A stretch of 5,413 bases of DNA, taken from M3007 sp038249605. GTDB taxonomy: Bacteria > Bacteroidota > Bacteroidia > Chitinophagales > Saprospiraceae. Shown in pieces: positions 1 to 5,413 of the stretch (positions are counted from its first letter, which is position 1; every line of letters begins with the position of its first letter). The stretch lies in contig JBBSDH010000271.1 of the NCBI GenBank assembly GCA_038249605.1, positions 1-5,413 on the forward strand, written 5' to 3'. Made by a program: the position numbers and the translations under genes. The notes beneath the pieces were generated by a model. That model was not told where the DNA came from. It did no database searches and saw only the letters and a program-made list of their open reading frames with translations.

Positions 1-109
1 CGGGCTTTAGCCCGACAATGGGTAGGCGGACTTTAGTCCGCTGAATGAATTTATTTGTCTCGTTTTCGGCGGACTAAAGTCCGCCTACCCATTGTCGGGC
101 TGAAGCCCG
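1..109. repeat. Nested REP-like inverted repeat (BIME-like), possible rhaI 3' end structure
   Basis: Bases 1-40 pair with 70-109 over 40 positions, the only non-Watson-Crick pair being T8 with G102, which is a G-U wobble in RNA. The stem continues to 45/65 with one more wobble, leaving a loop of about 19 nt (46-64). Each arm itself contains two short palindromes: 1-14 (cgggct-tt-agcccg) and 26-41 (gcggact-tt-agtccgc) in the left arm, then 68-85 (ggcggact-aa-agtccgcc) and 95-110 in the right arm. The palindromes are joined by a conserved linker (acaatgggtaggc). This is the architecture of paired REP elements, which are mobilised by RAYT transposases in many bacteria; no RAYT gene is in the window. 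The right arm ends 10 bp past the rhaI stop codon, so in the rhaI transcript it could act as a 3' stabilising or terminating hairpin (inference). The element may extend left beyond the window. Confidence 0.85.
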
Positions 110-119
110 ACCTCCCATG

Positions 120-1394
120 TTACAAGCCGGATGCGACCGTTTGGTCACCACGTTCCATTACGAGCGTATTGCGCACTTTCCATTCGCGGTATGCTTTGAT
201 TGGTTCCAATACACCGCCTGAAAGCAGGCGCGCTTCAGCCAGCAAAGGCCGAACGTCGGTGCGGTAGGCATGCTGAAGAATTTCCTGTGCCAATGCTACA
301 TCATTGTTGTTTTGGGCATCGGTGAGCGCCTGGCGGTCTACAAGCAAGGCCTGTGCGTAGGCAATTTTAATGGCCTCAACGGATTGCAAAAGATCCTCCA
401 GCGGATCTTTAACGTTGTGAGAAGCATCGATCATCCAGCCCAAATCGCGGGCGTGGTTCATAGCGCGTGCGTCCATTCCTTCCACCAATGCACTAAAAAT
501 AAGGAACAACTGGTAAGGGTTGATGCTGCCCACCGTGAGGTCATCGTCGCCGTATTTGGAATCATTGAAATGGAAGCCGCCGAGTTTGCCTTCCATGAGC
601 AGCAGGGAAACGATTTGCTCTATGTTGGCATTGGGCAGGTGGTGGCCGAGGTCGACAAGCGTGTAGGCTTTGTCGCCCAACTTACTGGCGTACAACAACG
701 ATTGCCCCCAGTCGCCTACGGTCATGCTGTAAAAATTGGGTTCGTAGGCTTTGTATTCCACAAACATTTTCCAGTCTGAAGGCAAAGCGGCATATACCTC
801 GCGCAGACTTTCAAGTGTGTTTTCAAACGCCCGTCGGAAATTGAGCTGCCCGGGGAAACTAGAGCCGTCGGAAAGCCAAACAGTGATGCTTTTGGACCCC
901 AATTCCACGCCATGGCGGATCACCTTAAGGTTGTGTTCCACGGCTTGTCGGCGCACTGCCGGGTCGATGTGCTGCATGGAACCGAACTTGTAACTCAGGG
1001 GTTGTCCGGGCTGGTCCTGGAAGGTGTTGGAGTTGACGGCATCGAACACCAGCCCATGTTGTGCGGCGAGTTTCCGCACGACTTCAGGGTCGCTGGGGAT
1101 ATCCCACGGAATGTGCAGCGAAATGGCTCCGCTCGAACGGTTGAAAGCGTGCAGAAGACCCACATCTTCGATTTTTTCTTCCAAATTGCGCGGTTCGCCG
1201 CCGCCGGAAAAGCGTCCGAAACGGGTACCTCCTGTTCCAAGAGCCCAAGAAGGAATGGCGATTTGAAAATCGGCGAGTTGGTGGATGATGTCGCGCTCGC
1301 CCGTGATTTCAGAGCTCAGGAAGCCCAGTTTTTTGGCGTGGTGGTCGTAGTACTGCTCGTTGTGTTTTTGGATTTGGCGCTTATCGATGATCAT
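120..1394 (-). CDS. rhaI: L-rhamnose isomerase (RhaI type, Pseudomonas stutzeri-like)
   Basis: Cytoplasmic aldose-ketose isomerase converting L-rhamnose to L-rhamnulose, the first step of phosphorylative rhamnose catabolism. P. stutzeri enzymes of this family also accept rare sugars such as D-allose, so substrate range may be broad. The protein is a xylose-isomerase-like TIM barrel of 424 aa, close to the roughly 430 aa usual for the family. Numbered from the ATG at 1394, visible family motifs are IPSWALGTGGTRF (47-59), SLHIPWD (92-98), FDAVNSNTF (117-125), DLGHH (248-252), GGFHFNDSKYGDDDL (272-286) and MIDASHN (321-327). The two-metal site appears complete by motif alignment: Glu213, Asp248, His275 and Asp323 for one Mn2+, and His251, Asp283 and Asp285 for the other. 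A TTG start at 1415 would add 7 residues; I prefer the ATG because it is the usual codon and the extra residues look unconserved. No kinase, aldolase or transporter partner lies in the window; the gene is divergent from the cyclase and its 3' end abuts the REP-like repeat. Orthology to RhaI is firm; the in vivo substrate is inferred. Confidence 0.93.
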   Translation of the reverse strand: MIIDKRQIQKHNEQYYDHHAKKLGFLSSEITGERDIIHQLADFQIAIPSWALGTGGTRFGRFSGGGEPRNLEEKIEDVGLLHAFNRSSGAISLHIPWDIPSDPEVVRKLAAQHGLVFDAVNSNTFQDQPGQPLSYKFGSMQHIDPAVRRQAVEHNLKVIRHGVELGSKSITVWLSDGSSFPGQLNFRRAFENTLESLREVYAALPSDWKMFVEYKAYEPNFYSMTVGDWGQSLLYASKLGDKAYTLVDLGHHLPNANIEQIVSLLLMEGKLGGFHFNDSKYGDDDLTVGSINPYQLFLIFSALVEGMDARAMNHARDLGWMIDASHNVKDPLEDLLQSVEAIKIAYAQALLVDRQALTDAQNNNDVALAQEILQHAYRTDVRPLLAEARLLSGGVLEPIKAYREWKVRNTLVMERGDQTVASGL

Positions 1395-1438
1395 GTTCAA
1401 ATTGCAGTTTGGCAAAGCTGCGTTTTTGTTGGATAAAG

Positions 1439-1469
1439 TTGGTTGTTGGAAGACATATTTTTACGTTTT
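1439..1469 (+). promoter_or_regulatory. Candidate promoter for the cyclase-SDR unit
   Basis: A TTG at 1439-1441 and TACGTTTT at 1462-1469 are separated by 20 nt. This resembles the Bacteroidota -33/-7 pattern TTTG / TAnnTTTG, with seven of eight positions matching in the -7 box. It would start transcription near 1476 and leave a leader of about 65 nt before the ATG at 1541. An alternative pair is TTTG at 1507-1510 with TACTTTTA at 1529-1536, but that would start transcription at or inside the first codon. The assignment rests on pattern matching only. Confidence 0.3.
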
Positions 1470-1499
1470 CGGCAGCTTTTTTCATCTTGGGAAAACGTA
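1462..1499. promoter_or_regulatory. Inverted repeat in the divergent intergenic region, possible operator
   Basis: TACGTTTTC (1462-1470) is repeated as its exact reverse complement GAAAACGTA (1491-1499), separated by 20 nt. It lies between the divergent rhaI and cyclase genes, and its left arm overlaps the candidate -7 box of the cyclase promoter. Half-site centres are 29 bp apart, a little under three helical turns, so binding by a dimer of dimers or by two regulator molecules is conceivable. As an RNA hairpin it would be AT-rich with a large loop and has no following T-run, so a terminator is less likely. The regulator is unknown. Confidence 0.4.
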
Positions 1500-1540
1500 C
1501 AGCTGGTTTGTAAAGTGGGTTTTATGTTTACTTTTACCGC

Positions 1541-2770
1541 ATGTTGCCACGTGTAATCCAATCACCTGTCTGTCGGTTTTTCGGCTTCCGAGACTTGCCT
1601 GCTGAGGAAGCGGAGAGGCGGAGTATGGCTGTGGTTATGGTTTTGATGGTTATGGCACTTGCGGTTTTGTACAATCTGGCGTACAACCTGGTGGGCCATA
1701 GTCTCGATTTTGGAGCAACGTTGTTTTACGTGGCCATAAGTTTGTCGAGTCTTGCTTTTCTGCGCATCACAGGCAATTACCCTTTTTTCCAAAACCTTCA
1801 GTTTTCACTTTTGCTGTTGTTGCCCTTGGCATTGCAAATAGCGCACGGTGGGTATACGGCGGGCAGTGGACTGGTGTTGGCGGCTTTCCTGAGTCCATTG
1901 GCTGCCATGGTTTTTGCGAATTTGAAAAGCGCGCGTTTGTTTTTTGTGCTTTATGTGTTGGTACAAATAGGCGCCGGGTTGTGGGAATATTTTTTCATCA
2001 AACAACAACCCCAGGTGGCGCCCGAAGTGAGCATTTTGTTTTTTTCATCCAATTTCATTTTTACCACTGCGGTCGTGTATTTTCTCATGGATCGCTTTTT
2101 ACGCACCAAGGACCGGTTGCAAGGCCTGTTGCAGGAAGAACACCGCAAAAGCATCGCTTTGTTGTACAACATCCTGCCCGAAGAAACTGCCCGGGAGCTC
2201 AAACGTACAGGTTCGGCCAAAGCCCGCAGTTACGAATCCGCTACCGTGATGTTCACCGATTTTGTCGGTTTTACAAGGTTTGCTTCCGTGTTGAGTGCCG
2301 AGGAGATGGTAGCACAAATTGACTTTTATTTTCGGGCTTTCGATGAAATAGCTCAAAGGCACAACCTGGAAAAAATCAAAACCGTGGGCGACAGTTACAT
2401 GTGTGCCGGCGGTTTGCCCAAACCCAACGATACCCATGCCTTCGATGCTGTAGCTGCGGCGCTGGAAATGCGGCAGTTTGTTGAGGAAATGAAAGACCAG
2501 AAGATAGCCCAGATCGGTTTCCCTTTCGACATGCGTGTAGGCATTCACACCGGTCCTCTGGTGGCCGGCGTGGTTGGTAAAGACAAAATAGCTTACGACA
2601 TCTGGGGCGAAACGGTGAACATCGCCTCGCGTATGGAACAATCGTGTGAAACGGGGAAAATCAATTTCTCCCAGGCCACCTACAACATCGTTAAAGACAA
2701 GTTTCCCGCCAGGCTCCGAGGCTGTTTTCCCATAAAAAATATGGGAGAAGTGGATATGTACGAATTGTAA
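1541..2770 (+). CDS. Membrane-bound class III adenylate cyclase (six TM helices plus cyclase homology domain)
   Basis: Predicted to convert ATP to cAMP and pyrophosphate, as a dimer, on the cytoplasmic face of the inner membrane. The 409-aa protein has six hydrophobic helices at about residues 29-50, 59-76, 85-101, 109-127, 131-152 and 164-186. A charged helical linker (187-222) follows, including LLYNILPEETARELK, typical of the transducer segment before such domains, then a cyclase homology domain from about 230 to the end. Catalytic residues are all visible: metal-binding Asp240 (VMFTDFVGF) and Asp284 (TVGDSYM), adenine-selecting Lys280 and Asp353 (KIKTVGD, YDIWGE), and transition-state Asn360 and Arg364 (NIASRM). 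The Lys/Asp pair indicates ATP rather than GTP. The ATG at 1541 gives a short cytoplasmic N-terminus; a start at the ATG at 1625 would still keep all helices. No recognised sensor domain is present, so the membrane anchor itself may receive the signal. The SDR gene starts 10 bp after the stop. The cyclase assignment is firm; the stimulus is unknown. Confidence 0.93.
   Translation: MLPRVIQSPVCRFFGFRDLPAEEAERRSMAVVMVLMVMALAVLYNLAYNLVGHSLDFGATLFYVAISLSSLAFLRITGNYPFFQNLQFSLLLLLPLALQIAHGGYTAGSGLVLAAFLSPLAAMVFANLKSARLFFVLYVLVQIGAGLWEYFFIKQQPQVAPEVSILFFSSNFIFTTAVVYFLMDRFLRTKDRLQGLLQEEHRKSIALLYNILPEETARELKRTGSAKARSYESATVMFTDFVGFTRFASVLSAEEMVAQIDFYFRAFDEIAQRHNLEKIKTVGDSYMCAGGLPKPNDTHAFDAVAAALEMRQFVEEMKDQKIAQIGFPFDMRVGIHTGPLVAGVVGKDKIAYDIWGETVNIASRMEQSCETGKINFSQATYNIVKDKFPARLRGCFPIKNMGEVDMYEL
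2725..2749 (+). other. RNA hairpin with an all-A loop near the end of the cyclase gene
   Basis: TTTTCCCATA (2725-2734) can pair with TATGGGAGAA (2740-2749) over ten positions including one G-U pair, closing a five-A loop. It lies in the last codons of the cyclase, 19 nt before the stop triplet and 31 nt before the SDR start codon. No T-run follows, so it is not a standard intrinsic terminator. It could affect mRNA processing or the relative expression of the two genes, or be a by-product of the codons used. Confidence 0.35.
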
Positions 2771-2780
2771 AAAAAACAAT

Positions 2781-3482
2781 ATGGAAACCCTGCAAGGTAA
2801 AATTGCCATCGTTTTGGGCGGCACAGGTGGCGTGGGTGAAGGCATCGTGAAATCATTGCTCTTCGCAGGCGCCACCGTTGTGGTACCTACCCGCACCGAA
2901 TACAAAATGCGCAAACTGAAAAACTACATTGGTGAGGAACTGGGTAAAAACCTGGTGGTACACCTCGGTTCGGTGAACACCGAAGAAAATGCCGGCGAGC
3001 TTGCAGCATTCCTGATGAAATCTTACAAACAGATCGACCTTGCCGTAGTATCACTGGGCAGTTGGCAGGAAGGATATCCATTGTACAGCTATCCCATGCA
3101 CGATTGGAGTCGCATCCTGCAGGACAATCTTACCACGCATTTTCTCGCCATCCGAACGCTGGTGCCGCTGCTGAACCCGAAAGAAAGCTTCTTTTTCCAC
3201 ATCAACCACTTCAGTGCCGAAGAGGGTTACCCGCTTGCCGGACCGATGGCCATGACCGCCGCAGCACAGAAATCGCTCATTCAAACGTTGGCAAAGGAAG
3301 TTGACAAAATTAACATCAAGGTATTCGAACTGATCCTGGGGCCTTTGAAAACCCGCGACCGCCTGAACCAGGGGCAGGATCAGGAAGACTGGCATTACCC
3401 GGAAGACATAGGCAACATCATCCGCGGCATGACGCGATTGGACTACCAACAGGATGTGGTGCATTACCTGCTGCGCAAATGA
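2781..3482 (+). CDS. SDR-family (Rossmann-fold) protein with an atypical catalytic site
   Basis: A 233-aa protein with the fold and length of classical short-chain dehydrogenases/reductases, presumably cytoplasmic. The nucleotide-binding loop is intact: Gly13, Gly17 and Gly19 in VLGGTGGVGEGI. Arg38 after the second strand (VVVPTRTE) suggests NADP(H) over NAD(H). The usual NNAG motif is replaced by VSLG (90-93), the helix-4 Asn is kept (Asn116, DNLTTHF), and Ser145 (INHFS) may be the catalytic Ser. Where the YxxxK catalytic pair should lie, an ungapped alignment through the following helix (AAQKSLIQTLAKE) puts Met156 and Ala160. The protein may therefore be catalytically weak, use other residues, or serve as a nucleotide-binding or regulatory protein. 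The ATG at 2781 follows the cyclase stop by 10 bp after an A-rich stretch, suggesting co-transcription. The substrate is unknown. SDR fold is confident; activity is uncertain. Confidence 0.85.
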   Translation: METLQGKIAIVLGGTGGVGEGIVKSLLFAGATVVVPTRTEYKMRKLKNYIGEELGKNLVVHLGSVNTEENAGELAAFLMKSYKQIDLAVVSLGSWQEGYPLYSYPMHDWSRILQDNLTTHFLAIRTLVPLLNPKESFFFHINHFSAEEGYPLAGPMAMTAAAQKSLIQTLAKEVDKINIKVFELILGPLKTRDRLNQGQDQEDWHYPEDIGNIIRGMTRLDYQQDVVHYLLRK

Positions 3483-3569
3483 TGTTGAATAACACATAGA
3501 TTTTATTGCTATTGCTTATTTAAAACTAAAGGGTTACATTTTTAACACTGATTTTTCGTTTTGCCCGAA

Positions 3570-3598
3570 TTTGGTTTGTGTTTTAAAAGTTAACTTTT
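3570..3598 (+). promoter_or_regulatory. Candidate promoter for the T9SS-secreted protein gene
   Basis: TTTG at 3570-3573 and TAACTTTT at 3591-3598 are 17 nt apart. They fit the Bacteroidota TTTG / TAnnTTTG pattern with one mismatch in the -7 box. Transcription would begin near 3605, giving a leader of about 50 nt before the ATG at 3657. The 174-bp gap upstream of the gene, AT-rich and without a clear intrinsic terminator after the SDR gene, is consistent with an independent promoter. Confidence 0.4.
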
Positions 3599-3656
3599 GG
3601 ATGTGTCAATCATCCAGAGATGCCTCATACATCAGTTTAACCCTAAATTTCAAACC

Positions 3657-5294
3657 ATGAAACCAATTGTAACCCTCTTGGGATTTTCGTTTCTTCTACT
3701 TTCCTGTTCACTTCACGGACAAAATTTATTTGTCGAACCCTTTACCAACGGATTCGCGGCTAACGGTTGGACTGTTGAATCCGGCTGGACAACGGGTACA
3801 TCTGCCACACTTTCAACCCCAGAATTCACCATTCCATCACACACAATTTTTGCTTGTATCAACGATGATGCTCAGGGCCAGTCCACTCAGTCGTTCGGCG
3901 CCATTACCACGCCATTGATCGACTTATCTGGTCAGGTTGGAGCTGTACTAAAGTTTGATGCTTTTTTTATCAATGGCGATTGGAATGGCAGCGACGAAAC
4001 GGCAAAAGTGTTCATTCGCTCCGATACTTCGGCTACCTGGACGCTGCTTAAGGACATGCCTGGAAAAACAACCTGGAATACCTACAAAATATTCATTCCA
4101 TCACCGTTTGCAGGCAATAAAGTGTATGTTTCCTTCGCCTATGATGATGACAACGAATGGAATTATGGCTTTTGTGTCGATAATGTATCGGTTGACGTAG
4201 CCCTGGAGTACAATGGTGTGGTAGAACAGACCAACATATTAGAGTACAGCAGACTTACCCCCAGGCAGTTGCGTCCGATGGTTTTCGAAAGCGAGCTTAG
4301 CAATCTGGGTTTTCAAGCCTTAACCGATGTATCGATGTTGTTTCGTGTCAATGTAGACAACGTAGTAATTGATGAAATTACCCAGTTTTTTCCAGAAACG
4401 ACGCCAGGAGAAACAACCCACAACAACTTCAGCTACTTGCCTACCGAACTTGGACCCTATTCCTTTAGGTTTAACGCATCACAAAGTTCGCTGGGGAATA
4501 ATTTTTATGTCAAAAATTATTTAAATGCATTTAAGCTCGACACCTTCGTCATGGCCAAGGACGACAATACCGCCGAAGTACACATTGGTATGTCTTTTGG
4601 TAACCCGGCGTGGTATGGTTATTACGGAAATGAATTTGACCTGGTTGCCAACGATACCCTGGTTGGCATAGATGTGTACATGCGAACGACTTCCTCCGGC
4701 TCATTCAACCTGAAGATTGCCGAAAAGGATGAAACAAGTTTACCCACCGTTGAGTTGTTTCATTCCGACAATATTCCCATTCAGGCTAATTTTACCGGTT
4801 GGGTCCATTTCGTCCTTCCAGAACCCATGTCGATTGATTCCGGCAATTACGTATTTTGCGTTGGTCAGGATACGATTCAGGGCATTATGGGTCACGGTTT
4901 CGACAACAACAAAATCAATCCTAAGGCCTGGATCATTTCTCCTGTTGCTGGAGGAGGGTACCCATGGAACCTTTATACGGCCCCAGGAACTTTGATGATA
5001 CGGCCTGTTTTTAAGGCATCCACCATCACTGTTTCGACTGTGGAAAATCAAAAGCCATACGATTTGCAAATTTACCCGAATCCGGCGGTGAATAGCATTA
5101 CCGTGACTGCTCCTGATGCCTCCATCCGTGAAGGGTTTGTTCAGATTTTTGATGCTACCGGTAAATTGTATTACGAAACTTCTGCAACAACATGGCCCAT
5201 GGTGCTTGCAGTTGCACCGTTGCCTCCGGGCACCTACATGCTTCGTTTAACAACCAAGGAAGGTAGTGGAGTGCGGTTGTTTGTGAGGCAGTGA
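3657..5294 (+). CDS. Secreted multidomain protein with choice-of-anchor J-like domain and T9SS sorting domain
   Basis: A 545-aa protein predicted to cross the inner membrane by Sec and the outer membrane by the type IX system, ending on the surface or outside the cell. Residues 1-22 form a signal peptide (MKPIV, then a hydrophobic core ending SLHGQ). Residues about 25-180 match the cleaved-adhesin/choice-of-anchor J pattern: EPFTNGF near the start, a middle GDWNGSDETAKVFIRSD segment followed by TWTLL, and FCVDNVSV at the end. Residues about 181-300 look like a CARDB/Ig-like beta-sandwich (SELSNLGFQALTDVSMLF). About 310-453 form another beta-rich segment that I cannot name (ending GTLMIRPVF). 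Residues about 468-545 are a type A sorting domain with YPNPAVNSITV (473-483), FVQIFDATGKLYY and LPPGTYMLRL. The start at 3657 is chosen because the signal peptide begins there; a TTG at 3597 would put 20 hydrophilic residues in front of it. No protease or hydrolase catalytic motif is evident, so an adhesin or structural role is possible but unproven. Confidence 0.88.
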   Translation: MKPIVTLLGFSFLLLSCSLHGQNLFVEPFTNGFAANGWTVESGWTTGTSATLSTPEFTIPSHTIFACINDDAQGQSTQSFGAITTPLIDLSGQVGAVLKFDAFFINGDWNGSDETAKVFIRSDTSATWTLLKDMPGKTTWNTYKIFIPSPFAGNKVYVSFAYDDDNEWNYGFCVDNVSVDVALEYNGVVEQTNILEYSRLTPRQLRPMVFESELSNLGFQALTDVSMLFRVNVDNVVIDEITQFFPETTPGETTHNNFSYLPTELGPYSFRFNASQSSLGNNFYVKNYLNAFKLDTFVMAKDDNTAEVHIGMSFGNPAWYGYYGNEFDLVANDTLVGIDVYMRTTSSGSFNLKIAEKDETSLPTVELFHSDNIPIQANFTGWVHFVLPEPMSIDSGNYVFCVGQDTIQGIMGHGFDNNKINPKAWIISPVAGGGYPWNLYTAPGTLMIRPVFKASTITVSTVENQKPYDLQIYPNPAVNSITVTAPDASIREGFVQIFDATGKLYYETSATTWPMVLAVAPLPPGTYMLRLTTKEGSGVRLFVRQ

Positions 5295-5311
5295 GATGAA
5301 CTTTAGGCAGT

Positions 5312-5338
5312 CGGAGTATAGACCTCCGTACCATACGG
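5312..5338. repeat. Overlapping small palindromes downstream of the secreted-protein gene, possible degenerate REP-like element
   Basis: CGGAG (5312-5316) pairs with CTCCG (5324-5328) around a 7-nt loop, and CCGTA (5326-5330) pairs with TACGG (5334-5338) around a 3-nt loop. The two stems share three bases and so are mutually exclusive. The site begins 18 bp after the stop codon at 5294, the same kind of 3' position as the repeat beside rhaI. The remaining bases up to 5413 show no gene or other clear signal. The stems are short, so chance is a real alternative. Confidence 0.3.
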
Positions 5339-5413
5339 CGCAAATCTAGCGTAACCGTTTTTTGCGGACGTCATGTGTAGCAACCCAGGACGGCTCAAAG
5401 CGGGTATAAGAAA

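Noticed and set aside
1..109. CRISPR array or insertion-sequence end
   Set aside because: The repeats are inverted, not direct with unique spacers, and no transposase frame or target-site duplication is visible.
55..267. A short plus-strand open frame starting in the left repeat
   Set aside because: It runs through the palindromic repeat and then antisense to the end of rhaI; the translation looks non-protein-like.
912..1436. A 174-codon open frame on the plus strand opposite rhaI
   Set aside because: It is antisense to the conserved N-terminal half of the isomerase and has no recognisable motif; a by-product of codon usage on the opposite strand.
2099..2914. A 271-codon open frame on the minus strand across the cyclase and the start of the SDR gene
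   Set aside because: It lies opposite two well-supported genes with intact family motifs, and its translation shows no recognisable domain.
3051..3497. A 148-codon minus-strand open frame opposite the SDR gene
   Set aside because: Shadow of the SDR reading frame, with no domain signal.
3597..3656. TTG-initiated extension of the secreted protein by 20 residues
   Set aside because: It would place hydrophilic residues ahead of a clear signal peptide and starts within the candidate -7 promoter box.
3483..3656. Terminator or small RNA between the SDR gene and the secreted-protein gene
   Set aside because: Only weak AT-rich pairings are present, such as gtta/taac near 3533-3547, with no GC-rich stem followed by a T-run.

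Overview
The window looks like a chromosomal segment of a Bacteroidota bacterium. The strongest evidence is the last gene, which carries a type IX secretion (T9SS) C-terminal sorting domain, a system restricted to this phylum and close relatives. A-rich leaders without clear Shine-Dalgarno sequences and candidate promoters of the Bacteroidota form (TTTG / TAnnTTTG) agree. The genus cannot be fixed from the sequence; a Saprospiria- or Chitinophagia-like member is a guess.

Layout, left to right. Positions 1-109 are a long nested inverted repeat made of REP-like palindromes. It ends 10 bp beyond the stop codon of a minus-strand L-rhamnose isomerase gene (rhaI type, 120-1394). A 146-bp divergent intergenic region (1395-1540) follows; it holds a perfect 9-bp inverted repeat and a possible promoter. 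On the plus strand, a six-helix membrane class III adenylate cyclase (1541-2770) is followed after only 10 bp by a short-chain dehydrogenase/reductase-fold protein (2781-3482); the two probably form an operon. After a 174-bp intergenic region with a plausible promoter comes a secreted multidomain protein (3657-5294) with a signal peptide, a cleaved-adhesin/choice-of-anchor J type domain, further beta-rich segments and the T9SS sorting domain. The last 119 bp contain no gene that I can see, only small imperfect palindromes that may be another REP-like remnant.

Functionally this reads as three independent units: sugar isomerisation (L-rhamnose to L-rhamnulose), cAMP signalling with a co-transcribed SDR partner, and a cell-surface or secreted protein. 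The least ordinary points are the SDR protein, in which the catalytic Tyr and Lys appear to be replaced by Met and Ala, its tight linkage to a cyclase with a complete catalytic set, and the nested palindromic repeat at the left edge. I see no CRISPR array, transposase, phage gene, defence system or RNA gene, and nothing that amounts to a clearly new multi-gene system.
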